Source: Aplidium turbinatum
Taxonomy: Eukaryota > Chordata > Ascidiacea > Aplousobranchia > Polyclinidae
NCBI GenBank assembly: GCA_918807975.1
Contig: OU964934.1
Location: forward strand, 5,146,001-5,210,000
Direction: 5' to 3'
Length of the DNA stretch: 64,000 nt
Shown piece by piece: positions 1 to 12,145 of the stretch (within the stretch, counting starts at the first letter, position 1; each line of letters opens with the position of its first letter). Made by a program: the position numbers and the translations under genes. The notes under the pieces are model-generated. The model had not been told where the DNA came from. It saw only the letters and a program-made list of their open reading frames with translations, and did not search any database.

Positions 1-736
1 TACTTTTTGTAGATACAATGTCCTCATTTGCTATCTTAACCTTAGTTAAATTTGTCGGCATGCCAGCAACCAATGTCATTTTATGGAAAAATGTCTTAAC
101 TTTAACTAGACCTTGAAGAAATGTTTTTCTGTTAGAATTTCTAATTTTAGTTACATTGCATTCCAGGATAAAAAAAAAAGTTAAAAAGGAAAAACATGGC
201 GAGAAAAGAAAAGCAGATGGAGAGGTGATATCTTGAAGTAGAAAAGTTTAATTTTTCAAGCTTCATCGGGCTTTGTCTTTTTCCAGCGTTTTCTAAACAT
301 TTTACATGGAATGTAATAAATGTTGTGCGGCATACAAAAATATCACAGAAGACTGAGAAGTGTTGAAAATTGTAATAATCTTTTTTGGCGTTTTCATCCA
401 GCAGCATTTTTACTTACCAAACTAATGCACAGCACAGCATTGGACTTACGCCGGGTAAATAGTTTGAACAGGGCTGTCCATTGTCGACTTGAAATAAACA
501 CGGACAGATGATAGACAAATGTTTTGTTCTGATGTTAAGATGCAAACATTATTAAAAACTTCTCAATAATATACTTTGAAAGCTTTAGCATGAAATATTG
601 TTCTCTAACTAAGAGGAAAGAACCACTATTGTTATGTGTGCTCTGTTCAGTCCTCAGGTGAATTCTTTTCGTATATTGGCAGTAAGTATCATTCACTGTA
701 ACAGCCACTGGTCAAATAATTGTTGTTCTTCTACAG
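1..736. other. No supported gene; probable 5' intron sequence of TOP1
   Basis: AT-rich DNA with only short unconvincing open frames. The topoisomerase I gene downstream enters the visible region already inside its lysine-rich N-terminal part, so this stretch is probably intronic or holds diverged N-terminal exons. I see no clear coding exon here. Confidence 0.4.
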
Positions 737-772
737 AAGAGAGGAAAGCATATGGAAGGTGCCCCCTCAAAG
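737..772 (+). CDS. TOP1: Candidate 36-nt upstream exon of TOP1 (N-terminal basic region)
   Basis: A pyrimidine-rich tract ending in CTACAG precedes 36 bases that end at a GTATAA donor. In phase 0 it reads KRGKHMEGAPSK and would join in frame to VKKEEAG of the exon at 1057. The composition suits the charged, poorly conserved N-terminal domain of topoisomerase I, which targets the enzyme to nucleus and nucleolus. The exon is short and the N-terminal domain varies between species, so sequence alone cannot prove it. A chance acceptor/donor pair is the alternative. Confidence 0.35.
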
Positions 773-1056
773 GTATAATCCATTTTTTTAGTAAAGTGAT
801 TACAACTAAAAATAAGTTTTTATAGCTGGTATGCAGTAATTAGTTAGTAATGTCCTTGTACAGCATCATATGAACTGAATATGATTTGAAAAAATAGCCT
901 CTCTATAGCAGAATGGACGATCGTTAAGCTATGTAAGTGAGACTAATTTTAAGCAATCATTTTTTAAACTTTGTGGCTTTTTCGTTAAAAGTTTGGTGAA
1001 GTTGTTTGCAGTGAATGACAGTTTCAACTTTCTTTGTCGTTTGGGTTTCATCTTAG

Positions 1057-4000
1057 AAAGTGAAGAAAGAAGAAGCTGGTGCAGAACGATGGAAGTGGTG
1101 GGAGGAATCTGCCGAACAGAGGGACTCCGCAGTTAAATGGAAGCACTTGCAACACAAGGGCCCCGTGTTCGCTCCCTCGTATGAACCTTTGCCCTCCAAC
1201 GTTCAGTTTAAATACGATGGTGAGACGTTAGCTCTAGGTTAAACAAGCTTTCTATCACCAACGATGGGTATTCCCCTTCACAATGGTGACGAGGTAGTGA
1301 TTTTTGCGAGGCTGCTTCGTTGCATCGTTTAACGTTGTATTCCGTTAGGAACAACATTTTAAACATTAAACGTTCAGGAATAAAATATCCTAGAAACCTA
1401 ATCGGTGTACAAAACTCTTAGCAAATATGGGCACCGATGCTGTCCACCCGTACCTGGCGTCCCTGTAAGTTACCGGCATGTCGTTTGCTTATTTTTCCTA
1501 TCAGTCTTTCAATGTTTTGATCATTGTTTGTCTTTCAGGTGAAGCAATGGACTTGGAGCCAGAGTCCGAAGAGGTTATGACTTTCTATGCAAAGATGCTC
1601 AATCACGAGTATGTCACCAAAAAGGAATTCAATAAAAACTTTTTCGGTGATTGGCGAAAGGTGGGTGGTGTGGAAGATGCCGCGAAAGTGTGCTTGACAG
1701 AGTTAGATTAACTACAATCTACAACAAATGAAAGCTTTAATATGGAGTTATCATATTTGTTCATGTGCGGACACTATTAGAAACAATGTAGCAAGTTCAG
1801 CATTACTGCTTCAATTGTTCTGACCTTTGAGAATTCAATCCTTGCACTGCTTCACGTTTGTCTTGTAGACGATGACCAAGGAAGAGAGGGCTGTTATCAC
1901 CGACCTTGGTAAGTGTGACTTCACCGAAGTGCACCAATATTTCCAAATGAAATCCGAACAGCGAAGGGCCAGGTCAAAAGAAGAGAAGCAAGTAAGATGA
2001 TATTCTTTACTGTTGCTGTCTTTTGCAAATAATCTTTTTTAGATTGTTTGCTCAACATTGTAATACAGTGTATTTGGTAGCCTGCCGCTGCAAATTGGAA
2101 GGCAAAGTGGTTTCTTATTTATATAAAACTTACGAAACATCGGGATTTTTGATAGTACATTGTCTCACGTACTTAAGTTTTGAGTGGAAGTAGAAATGTT
2201 GGGTTGGTGGAACAGTGCTTTTTCAATAACTTGTTGTGTGTAGGTAATTCATTGCTAGATGAGAGTCCGCGAGGTGAAAAAGCTAAGTGTTTGTCTACTA
2301 TGTCATTGCTTACGATATTTAAGTACATACATAAGTTCACTATAGCAGCATTATTTGTCTTTTGCAATGGATCTAAAAAGCCAACTGAATCCATCTGTCA
2401 ATTGAAAGCAAATTGTCTCAATGGTGTCCTATTTCCGGGTCTGCTACTATTCGGTGAGTCCGATTCGGTGAGTCCGATTCGGTGAGTTCCTAACTTCTAA
2501 CCTCTAACCCTAACTCCTAACCCCTAACCCTAAAACGGCAATGATAATTAGGCTACGGCACCCAATAATTAAAAAAAAAATGAAGAAATCCCCCGTTAAG
2601 GGATCGGACTCACCGAATCGGACTCACCGAAACGGGCCATTCCGCCTATTTCCAACCACATCTTTGACATTTCAGCGAGAAAAGTTGCAGAATGAAGCGC
2701 TGATCGAAGAGTATGGTTTCTGCGACTGGGACGGACATCGCGAGAAGATAGGAAACTTTCGTCTGGAGCCTCCAAGTCTTTTCCGTGGAAGAGGGAACCA
2801 CCCAAAGATGGGAAAATTGAAGAAGAGGATTGTGCCGGAAAGCATCATCATAAACTGCAGCAAGTTAGTGGAACGTTAGAAATTTAATGCCGATGAGAAA
2901 AGTCTATGGTTGCACCTGTTGTAATCTGATCGTGAAGTAGAGCTGTCTACATAATTATACATAACTGCAGGCAGTGGCACACCGTTTCGGCCTTCCTGCC
3001 TCCTCAGGGCAGTAGGTACACTGGGTGAGTATGGCCATGTGACGTTTTCCCATTTGTGGAACCCAGAGAGCTCCAAAAGATGTAACTACCGCCAATCTTG
3101 CCAAAGTGCTCAAACTGCAAGCAGTGAGCTTTGGGCAATGCACAGCAAGGTGCCTCCAGTAAAGTGCAACGTAATTTCGTTGTTTTCGGTAAAGTTTACT
3201 TACAAGTGTAAACTTAGAATACACTGGCCTGAAAACATTGATTTATCTTTTAACACTTAACCAATCAATTTTCTGAAACAACTAAAAATTATATATAATC
3301 TTTAAATTCCACTGTAAAAAGCCTGTAAATTTATTTGCATATTTCGCCAAAAAAAGTCAATGTTTATAGTTTTCTTCACTTTTATCTTCAGAGGCTCTGT
3401 TATCCCAAAGCCTCCTCCAGGCCATCGCTGGAAGGAAGTTCGCCATGACAACACGGTTACATGGCTCGTGTCCTGGACTGAAAACGTCCAAGGCCAAACT
3501 AAATACATCATGCTTAACCCGAGCTCCCGTATCAAGGTATGTTAGCGTTTCCAGTTGAGTTAGATGGCTTGCTTGGATGAAAGTAGACATCTTCTCTGTC
3601 GCCTTTGCTTAATCATTTGGAAATGCAAAGTTATCTGAGGTTAAACCATTGCTGCTGACAGGGCGAAAAAGATTGGCAGAAATACGAAACAGCTCGGAAC
3701 TTGCAGGGCTGCGTCGACGGCATTCGTGAAAAGTACATGCGGGACTTGAAGAGCACCGAGATGATGGTGCGCCAGAGAGCTGTCGCCCTTTACTTTATCG
3801 ACAAGGTGGGCTGTTGTAGCTACAGTATTAGCAGATACTAACTGAACAACTCTTTTTTAAGTGTGACTACTTAGCGGATTTTAATGGATGTAATTCATTC
3901 CCTAGTTGGCGCTGAGAGCTGGCAACGAAAAGGAAGATGGCGAATCAGCCGACACCGTCGGTTGTTGTTCGCTCAGATGCGAACACATCAAACTCCACAA

Positions 4001-7000
4001 GCACTTGGACGGTAAAGACTACGTTGTAGAATTTGATTTCCTCGGTAAAGACTCCATCAGATATTACAATAAGGTCCCGGTTTTGAAGCAGGTAAGTTTG
4101 AAGCATTTATGTCTTTACCTATGGACTGCGATGCTGCAATATTTTTAAATGGAAATCAATTACAAGATATTTTGTACTTTGTTAGTCAGAGTCTGACAAG
4201 GCGAATTGTGAAGAGGGTGATCTTAAAAGTTTTCTCATAACTGGGCTTGCAAGTTCAGGCCAGCACCGAATGCTGCTAGTTTTAGAAATGCAAGCTTGTA
4301 TCATAATTTGGCAACCACAGTCAGGGATGCTTGTGAAACACATACAGGCGTTTTGCTTTCCTCGAACACCTAGACCGGATAGCATCGAAACCCGCTAGTC
4401 GATTGTAGGAAATAAATCTCCGTACTTCTGGGAAAGTTTTACGTGACAACTTTGATTCGGTCGTCGTTCACGATCAGCGTGATGTGTACTTTGTTAATAT
4501 TGTAGGATTGTTTGAACATTTGATTTCCTTCAGGTGTTCAAGAATCTTGTCCTGTTCACCGAGAACAAAGATGGAGCCGACGACCTATTCGACCGTCTCA
4601 ACGTAAGTACCTAACCCAAACCAACCATTCGTTTCTTATCTGAGAAGCCATGGTCATTATAAACACTTTTGTCGAAGCCTATGATCTGCCTCTGTGATCA
4701 AGTATGAGTGGGAGTGCAGCTGTATGACATGCGAATTCACCATTCTATTTGAATGGAGACCTTATGGTCGCTTCGCTTTCGGGTGAAATACCTATGAAGG
4801 TTGCTCAGACAAGTGATTGCATTCATGTATTACTTTGAACCTACATCTTGCAGACTTCAACTCTGAACAAATATCTTAACAACCTCATGGAAGGATTGAC
4901 GGCAAAGGTCTTTCGCACATACAACGCATCCATCACTCTGCAAAACCAGCTGGTCGAACTCACTGATCGTAAGCTCTTACTGTTGTTAAACTATTTTATT
5001 TATTTGTCGATCATGGATATCAACGAAAAACTGTGGGTTTATGTGACATTAGTCTATCTAAGGAGTGTTTTGAGAAGGTTGGAGCTTAATTCTAGGCATG
5101 GTTTGATATCAATTCGATTTTGCTATTTTACATCATCTCATAAGTAAATTACGTCCAAACAACGTCGCGTCTTTATTTTCTCAACAAATGAACTCATGTT
5201 TCCAGCTGACGACAACAATCCAGCTTCGAGGTTGCTCTCTTACAATCGCGCCAACCGTGCCGTGGCCATCCTCTGCAACCATCAGCGCGCACCGCCGAAG
5301 AACTTCAGTGCCCAGATGGGTCGAATGAATGAAAAGGTAACCCGCTCGTTAATGGGATACCGGCATCAATTGTGTGTTGACAAAAGGCTATGGTTGGACC
5401 GCATTTACCTTAAACTTGCTCTATTTTAAAAGCTCAGATGTGTTTTGATTTAAAGTACAAGTTGTTGAGCTTTTCTAGCACTTCCTGAACTTGTGGTGTT
5501 TGTGACCATATTGTCAGCATCAAAATGCTGATGTTTCTTTTTTATACCTATTTTCATTCTCAAACTCCTTTTTTTAAGTTTTCAAACTTTTCTCAATTTT
5601 ATTTGCCACAAAGTGTGACATGTAATTTCTAAACAAATTGAAACATGCCATTGTTAGCTCAATCGTCTCTCATCTTGTAGATCGAGAAGAAGCAAAACGA
5701 CATTGCGGATTGCAAACGTGAAGTGAAGAGCGCCAAGTCGGACTACAAGCACCACAGGACTGAAGGCAAGAGGAAAGCATACGACGCCAAGCAGAAGAAG
5801 CTAGAGCGCTTGAAGGAGCAACTGATCAAGCTTGAAGTCCAGGCCACCGACAAGGTAGGACGTACCTTCGATCGGCTGGGCTTTTGTACTGGGAGAAGAA
5901 GCAAATAAAGATGTTCAATTTGTTTCATTTCGACTGTGGTTGAAAGTTATGTAAATAATTGCTCTTCATGATTCAGCGCTGTACAAATGTTGGAGGATAT
6001 TTTTTCTTTGTTTGCTAGAAATTATGGCCGGTTTGGTTCTGGTGATTAGTTTTTGAAGGAAGTTTCTAAGTATTGCTTGTAACTCAACTGAAACAGTTAA
6101 AGTTGTTTTCATGAAGATGCGCACTGATGTGGTAAACCAAACTACTCATTCATTTAAACAAATCGTTATTTTCTATATAAGTTAATGGTTGGTCAATGGT
6201 CAACCAGGTTTTCATTACAAACTATTCCTAATCAGCCTCCTCTTGTAACCATGATTTCTCATCCACAGGAGGAAAACAAGGAGATTGCTCTTGGGACCTC
6301 CAAGCTCAACTATCTGGATCCAAGAATCACGGTCTCGTGGTAAGTTACCGACTGTCATTAACTTGAGCATAGTTTATTTGTAAAGTTCATTCTACTGAAG
6401 AATAGTTTATTAGTTAATGTCACAAAGTGCTTTCAATAGCATTGCATACATGACATATAAGCGATACAGCCGAATTATTACTGTGATTCAAGGCGCAAAG
6501 TGTTCGGATTACGTGCAATTTGCTTGCCCATGTCAGATGTTGACTATGGTAAGAATAAAACTGTAAACGATTGTTTTGTTCTGATGAGTCTCATCTGTGC
6601 CGCTTTCTGACCACAAACGCCACAGTTGTAGACTCATGTCTTCATCTCTTATATTTCAGCTTTATTTTTTCTATTTCCTTTTACAACACTTGAAATGTGC
6701 GCTTTCCCTCTTGAACACAGGTGTGCAGTTTGCACTCTACCTCGAAATATCCTCTCCAGAATAAAATCTTCCCGCTTGCAAGTATTTTTTGATTCTGCTC
6801 CTTAGCAACACTGACAACAGCATCACCTGATAAGCTACGATTTTCCAGTGTTCGATAAAGCTCTGGCGTGTTTTACGTTCTGGTTGATTTTTTTTTTAAT
6901 TTTTTATTCAGGTGCAAAAGGTACAACGTTCCCATTGAAAAAGTTTACAACAAGACCCAGAGAGACAAATTTGCTTGGGCCATCGCCATGGTGGACGAGA

Positions 7001-7014
7001 ACTACGTGTTTTAA
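1057..7014 (+). CDS. TOP1: DNA topoisomerase I (type IB), 5'-partial, 13 exons
   Basis: Nuclear type IB topoisomerase, which nicks and rejoins one strand to relax supercoils ahead of polymerases. Exons read from splice sites: 1057-1237, 1539-1660, 1869-1991, 2676-2863, 3392-3536, 3662-3805, 3906-4091, 4534-4602, 4854-4968, 5206-5336, 5681-5854, 6269-6339, 6912-7014. All phases agree and give 583 codons plus TAA. The product runs from just before the WKWWEE start of the core domain to the C-terminus. Catalytic residues, by human numbering, are all present: Arg488 (ALRAGNEK), Lys532 ([11 protein letters not shown]), Arg590 (VFRTYNAS), His632 ([10 protein letters not shown]) and the DNA-linking Tyr723 ([11 protein letters not shown]). 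The charged coiled-coil linker is in the exon at 5681. The N-terminal charged domain lies upstream or outside the window. Introns 3 and 4 carry repeats, but the coding frame is intact. It resembles nuclear TOP1, and no mitochondrial targeting region is visible. Confidence 0.96.
2437..2644 (+). mobile_element. 208-bp hAT-type MITE (family GGGTCTGC), copy A, in TOP1 intron 3
   Basis: The left end starts GGGTCTGCTACTATTCGG and the right end finishes GGGCCATTCCG. Both subterminal regions carry two or more inverted copies of TTCGGTGAGTCCGA. The flanks repeat CCTATTTCC (2428-2436 and 2645-2653), an 8-9 bp target-site duplication. The interior holds a run of CTAACCCTAA-like units at about 2488-2532. 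There is no coding capacity. Two more copies lie at 27.8-31.1 kb. Confidence 0.85.
3035..3170 (-). repeat. Dispersed repeat in TOP1 intron 4, shared with 43.8 and 44.0 kb
   Basis: In reverse complement this reads through GGAGGCACCTTGCTGTGC, then a CTCACTGCTTGCAG segment, then a GGGAAAACGTCACATGG segment. The same order of blocks is seen on the plus strand at 43798-43955, and the first block again at 44022-44090. It is a non-coding interspersed repeat, probably a MITE fragment. Its ends are not clear here. Confidence 0.6.
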
Positions 7015-7591
7015 AGGTTCTCTATCGCCGCATCAAAGAACTGACCATATCTGAAAAATAACTTTTAAATAGAATCTTAAACATTTCCAATCATTTCGCT
7101 TTTTAGAAAAATTTGTGTTTTTGTTTGTGTAATATTGTCCATTTAACAAAGCGAAACGTTGGATCAACATAAGAAAGTTGTGTTGTTGCTCAACATACCG
7201 TGGTCGTGCCACTATATAGGGAGGCATAAAGCGAGGAGCAATTTTCCTCATAAGTTATACAAGTGTGAATGTGAAAAGGTTGCCATTTGAAGGCCAAAAA
7301 AATTATTGCTCCTCCGTGTTTTTAGGTAGAGTTCGTATTAAACAGAACACTGCAAGAGTTTAAAATTTTGTCAGCGATGCGTTTGGTCTGAACATAGCAT
7401 CATCCTGAAGCTGTTACCTCCCTATTTTAGATTTGATAAAAATTTGCTGGTTTTGTGGCTAGTACTTTAGTTTGTGTTGAAGGAAAATTCACATCGGGTT
7501 GAAGTAGTGTTTACACTGCGGTGTGCGCTCTACGAAGTGCAAAGCTACTTGTTCCGTTTGGATTCATTGTTACCTGACTTGTCAAGTCTTA

Positions 7592-7673
7592 GCCAGGAAC
7601 ATTAGTCTTTTTTATATCGATTCAACGTCTGTAAATGTTGAACTAGTGTACAAAAATGACTATGCTTGCTCAG
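7592..7673. repeat. Dispersed ~80-bp palindrome, copy 1
   Basis: Reads GCCAGGAACATTAGTC, then GATTCAACGTCTGTAAATG, then a diverged mirror half ending ATGACTATGCTTGCTCAGG. It matches the consensus best seen at 30697-30780: a CAGCAAATCAG-like outer block, a TTTTTACATTGATT block, and a central AACGTCTGCAGACGTT with its reverse complement following. Confidence 0.6.
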
Positions 7674-7933
7674 GATAGTGCGAGCTTGTCAAAAAACTAC
7701 CGTTTTATTGGTTGCTTCTTAGTCTGCCAAAACATTACTCGAAACAATGAGCTTTATGACGTCACCAGCCTTTAAAATGTTGTTTGTATGACTTACGCTT
7801 CCATGCAAATACTTGGCTTTATCTTCTAGTTGATGCCTTAGGTTGACAGCCAAGTCGTTTGTCCAGTGTAGTATGTAGTGACCAGCTCACGAATTCCTGT
7901 TGCCGGGGACTTGGCTGGCTGTCGTCAAAACAG

Positions 7934-7985
7934 CCTAGCAAGCAAATCGTTTTTTACGTTGATTCACCGTCTGCAAACGACGAAA
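7934..7985. repeat. Dispersed palindrome, copy 2 (left half)
   Basis: CTAGCAAGCAAATCG is followed by TTTTTTACGTTGATTCACCG and TCTGCAAACGACG. This is the left half and centre of the same palindromic repeat. The right half has decayed. Confidence 0.5.
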
Positions 7986-8422
7986 AAATGTGGCGATGAA
8001 ATCTATGTGAAAAAGGACTTACGTGCTGTGTGGGGATGGCGCTATTCATCCACGCTGTAACTCTTTGATTTTATCTCCGACATTTAGCAAACCATACTCA
8101 TTTGTCATGCAATGAAGTTGGTGTCTTATGCTTTGCTCTCAATAATATCTTAACAGTGATGGTGATGTTTTGTGTTATAACTGAAAATATACGTTAAATA
8201 AACGTATTTTTGTGACAGAAGTGGGCACTTTATGAAAAAAATAACGAGGTACCGTTTTCCCATGCATACATGTCATTGTTACTTGGAAAAAAGAAGTAGG
8301 TTTGTTTTTGAACAAACATAAAGTATTGTATCTGAAGCTTGAAAAAATACAATTGGTGGCTGGTTGATTTTAACCCGTGATTTCATTTTTGCATGAGAGA
8401 GAAAGAGAAGAGAACAGACTAA

Positions 8423-8608
8423 CCTGGAAGGCTACTGAGAGCAGCTAGAGTCTTTGGTTTCATCCAAGACACTCAGACCTTTCACTTGAAGATGGCGCAA
8501 TTGTTGATGATGTGGTCTGCGGTCTGTTCCTCAGCACCACATTCACAATTAGAGGAAAACGCCATCCCCTTTGGTGCATGGTTGAGGGGAAAAGCCCGAC
8601 GCCCGACC
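8423..8608 (-). mobile_element. Jockey-like LINE fragment, 3' end of the reverse transcriptase ORF
   Basis: On the minus strand this aligns with the C-terminal part of the element at 10250-11165, including the region encoding the cysteine-rich C-x-C-x8-H-x4-C motif, but it is more diverged and short. It is a 5'-truncated dead copy. Confidence 0.75.
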
Positions 8609-10249
8609 AAAAGCTAATTTCAACGTCTCGTGACGTTTCTCCTCTCATGACGTTCTCTTTCATGCGAAAAAATGAAATCGTGTGCGGATTAAAACTAACA
8701 AACTCCTACAATGGTTTTGTTCGAAAATTACAGCAGAATTCAAACGAGTGTATTGATTCTTCCATACTGATTGTTTGTCATTTGTGTCTTCTACTTAGTG
8801 TGTTGGTACTAATTTAGCGGTTTAACTGCAAACTTAGTCCATCATTTCCCTCTCTGTCTGAACTCTGCTGGACCTTACGTGTCATCTTACGCTTTATGTG
8901 TGGCGGTTTATTTCCAAATTTCAATTTTTCTCTTGTTGCAAAAGTGTTTCGTTTGATGTTAAAACAAATTATTCTGCTGTCAAAAAGCAGAAATAAAGTT
9001 CTGTATAAAGCCCATAAACATGACCACAATGTGGTGATAACAAAAAATTGTTTTAAAACGTTATAATTCACACGTACGTATTCATTTGTTGGGGTTCTAG
9101 CTCGATAAATTTGCATTAAAGAAATCTGAATGGATGTCAAAACGGACGTAGGTACTTAACTGTGACATCTCGAAATCAAGTGCTGTCCAATAAAATAAAC
9201 GGATTTTGATTGGTTTGGACAATGGACATAGCCGTAAGAGATGAAGATGGAGTCACACTCCCTGTTATAAAAAAAATTGCTAATTTGGGTAAATTGTTGC
9301 GTTTGTGATTTTTGCTAAGATAAAATTCGTAAATTCCAAGCACCGTAGGGCAAGGAACTGTCTATCATGTTTAGGTTATCAAATATCGATTTTAAACCGA
9401 AATTTTACCAGCACGAAATCAACGGTATACTTTATGTACTAAACCTTTTTTCAAGTCGCGAGATAATTCAAACCAACAAATCGTTTAGTTTTATTCTCTT
9501 GCTTTGAGCCAAGGCAGCAATGACCCCGCAAACAAGATGCTTTTTTCAGCGAATTGTTATCGATTTAACGTGTTTTCTAGATCAACTTCCATGCTTTCGG
9601 TTTAGGTTACCTCCTCATAAAAACAACAAAGAAAAAGCGAAAAGTTTCGTTTTTTCTACAAATATTCAAGTTCGAATTAATATAGTTGCTCATGCTCAAG
9701 CTGTTGAAAGTTGGTGGGCCATTGATCGTTATTTATCTCTTTGTTTTGCTCATTTACCTTGTTGCGTTGGCGAGAATTCGAATGTTGGTCAATGTAGGCA
9801 ATTTATTGTTGAAATTTTCTGTCTCGTTTTAACTGTTCGCTCGTGTACATAAGTCCCGGCCAATAAAAACATTGTTTGATTAGAGAACGGAAACTTGGTA
9901 TATTGAGTTCAAGAGGGTTAGCAGATGAAAAGAGCTCTTGAGCGGTGTCGGACCAGCCTCTTTTTGAACGTCGAACTAAGCTCTAACCACTCGGCTATGG
10001 AGCATGACTTGAGCAGACTTGACATGATCCTACTGAGGATGCTATATTAGCGAAATCGATTTGTGATTACAAAAATGAGGCTGGTAAACTGTTTGTCGCG
10101 TTGAGTAACAGGACTAATCAGATGAAAAGAGGTTTAATTTTTGGTCGAGTCGTTTAACGTATCAGTGCAGCCGTTTGTGAAAGCTGTCATGATTGACGAA
10201 TGATAAAGTGGTTCTGTTGGCCTACCTGGGTAGCGATTGGGCAGTCGTC
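8609..10249. other. Intergenic DNA, no supported gene
   Basis: No exon-like segment with family similarity. An open frame of 110 codons near 9520-9852 has no recognisable domain and no supporting splice structure. A tRNA-like relic lies at 9951-10006. Confidence 0.5.
9951..10006 (-). tRNA. tRNA-like relic with an A-box (Ser/Leu type)
   Basis: On the minus strand TAGCCGAGTGGTTAGAGC is a very good pol III A-box, as in class II tRNAs. The following B-box region (GGCTGGTCCGACACC) is degenerate and no clean acceptor stem closes. It is more likely a tRNA pseudogene or SINE head than a working tRNA. Confidence 0.4.
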
Positions 10250-11165
10250 TGAGCTTCTGGGGCCGAGGGTCTATCCTTTTACCACCCCAGATTTACGATG
10301 TTCCCGGACTACACTGGAAGGCTGCTAGAGAGCAGCCAGTCTTTAGTTTCATCATCCATGACGCGCAGACCTTCCACTCCGTTAGGTGGCTTGAAAATGG
10401 TACAGTCATTGATGATGTGGTCTGCGGTCTGTTCCTCGGCACCACATTCACAGGAGGAGGAAGAAGCCATTCCCCATTGGTGCATGGTTGAGCGGAAAAG
10501 GCCGACGCCCGTACGGAGACGGTTGAGGCGCACCCACGCCTGTCTCTGTAGTGTCAGGCCGATTGGGCGTGTGTCGGCGTCGGGGATGAATGAATGGAGT
10601 CTGGTGGTGCTTGACCTCCATTCAGAATTCCATTTATGGTCCGCCCAAGTAGCCGCAGAGATGTCTTGTTCATCAGCTTCGTTGATCAGAAGCCGAGCGG
10701 CTGGCACGAATGGGTGTCTTGATTTCAGTCGGCGGGGGTGCCCGTTTGGGAAGGCAGAGATCTTGTGGTGGAGAAGATGATTAGGCTCCAGTGCCCGTCG
10801 ACCGAGGGACAGAGTGGCTTCTTCGCGACGAAGCTCAGCAGGTTGGATGCCAGCTAGAATGGGGAGATTGTCCAATGGTGTGGGACGCAGGCATCCGGTC
10901 ACTGTGCGCAGGGCGCTGTTTATGGCAGTGTCGATGTTGTGGCAGTGAGCACTGCGGCACCAGACAGGTGCACAGTACTCTGCTGAAGAGTAGACAAGGG
11001 CTAAGGCTGCTATTCGCAAAGTGTCAGCCCTCGCCCCCCAGCTAGAGCCTGCCAGGCGCTTCAGTAATGCAGCGCGGAATGTCAGTTTCTTGCGCAGTGA
11101 CACCAAATGGTGGCGGTATGTGAGCGATTGGGCAGTTAGACTTATGTACAATCCAAGGGTTTTCT
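10250..11165 (-). mobile_element. Jockey-like non-LTR retrotransposon, 5'-truncated RT C-terminus
   Basis: About 285 codons on the minus strand encode the C-terminal part of a LINE reverse transcriptase. Landmarks in order are LTYRHHLVSLRKKL, AEYCAPVWCRSAH, TGCLRPTPLDNLPILAGIQP, RLNRLRTGVGLF and the zinc-knuckle-like SCECGAEEQTADHIINDC, ending at a stop at 10309-10311. A short 3' UTR shared with the 31.1-kb copy follows to about 10250. The catalytic FADD region is missing, so this is a 5'-truncated insertion, as is usual for LINEs. The frame is open throughout, so the copy is fairly young. Confidence 0.88.
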
Positions 11166-11880
11166 TCAATTGCGAAGTGGTTTGTACTTTCAACAAATGA
11201 TTTTTCATTTTTGAGTAGATGCGGCATTGCACGTTCCCTTTGCTTCTGAAATTTTTCAAAATCTGTATTGCTGAGTGCGCAAATGCAGTGCAAGTTTCGC
11301 AAGACCATAGTGGTGTCACTGTTCTCTGGGTACCTTTCGGCGAAAACAATGATAGCATGTTTTGTAAGGGTGATTAACTTATTATCATACCACTTAAAGA
11401 TAAAACTGTTTTACTCATAGCTAAAAGTGTTTAAATGGATTCAAACCAAGCCATGATTCAAACCCTCGGGTCTACCATCAATTTAAAGGCGCTCATAATT
11501 GAACAAGTAGAGAACCTGTAATGGGGGGTCACTCAATTACGTGGCTTCAAAGACGTAACTTGTCTGGAATTTACAACAACTGGCCTAACAGATTAACCTA
11601 TTCAATGGCATCGGAGCTATTGCGGTTGAGGCTAGTAACGGATCATGAAGAGTCTTCTTGGATCTTAGTCATGTTCCTTAAAAAAACATAAAAATTGATT
11701 GCGACATTTTAAGGTAGAAAGTATTTTCTTCTACAACTTTATCAAAGCACTTTTCTCTAACTGGCTCATCTACAAATTTTATTACTTCAGTGTAGAGTGT
11801 AGCCTATGCTTGGAAGCGGTTTCATCACAATAGTTTGCATGCTGGGAGATGTAAAATTGCAGATTTTCTGTAAGTAGGCC
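11166..11880. other. Intergenic DNA, no supported feature
   Basis: AT-rich sequence between the LINE fragment and a MITE. I see no gene, RNA or repeat structure that I can support. Confidence 0.4.
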
Positions 11881-11882
11881 TA

Positions 11883-12078
11883 CAGTAGAATTCGCCTATA
11901 GTGACTTTGGCTATAGTGACACTTCGCATATAGTGACACTTCGCATAATAGTGACACCTGTTGCAAAGTCTCGTTTGCATACGCAACAGTTGAGTAGAAT
12001 TCGGTTATAGTGACACTTCTGTTATGGTGACACTTTTTCCACGGTCCCTTCAGGTGTCACTATAGGCGAATTCTACTG
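11883..12078 (+). mobile_element. 196-bp Tc1/mariner-type MITE
   Basis: Terminal inverted repeats begin CAGTAGAATTCGCCTATAG and the copy ends with the exact reverse complement. TA dinucleotides flank it (11881-11882 and 12079-12080). Several internal copies of ATAGTGACACTTC occur. Non-autonomous. Confidence 0.9.
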
Positions 12079-12083
12079 TAGCT

Positions 12084-12145
12084 TCACTCTGCCAATCTCG
12101 GTAACTGGCCCTGCGTCAAGAGCCTCTACAACTACAAGTATGCTA
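12084..12145 (+). mobile_element. SINE1 3' fragment
   Basis: CACTCTGCCAATCTCGG, then GGCCCTGCGTCA and CTCTACAACTACAAGTATG match the body of the tRNA-derived SINE at 40300-40618 in sense orientation. The head is missing. Confidence 0.65.

Larger units (their letters stand above)
7015..8422. other. TOP1 3' flank and intergenic DNA
   Basis: AT-rich DNA after the TOP1 stop codon. An AATAAA occurs near 8196, far for a 3' end, and I see no strong nearer one. Two copies of a dispersed palindrome lie inside. No gene is supported. Confidence 0.5.

Noticed and set aside
2488-2532. Interstitial telomere (CTAACCCTAA units)
   Set aside because: It is internal to a MITE present in other copies, not a telomere fusion trace.
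9520-9852. 110-codon plus-strand open frame
   Set aside because: No recognisable domain, no splice sites, composition like surrounding DNA. Not called as a gene.
10237-10780. Plus-strand open frames of 84 and 160 codons
   Set aside because: They are the antisense of the LINE reverse-transcriptase ORF on the minus strand.
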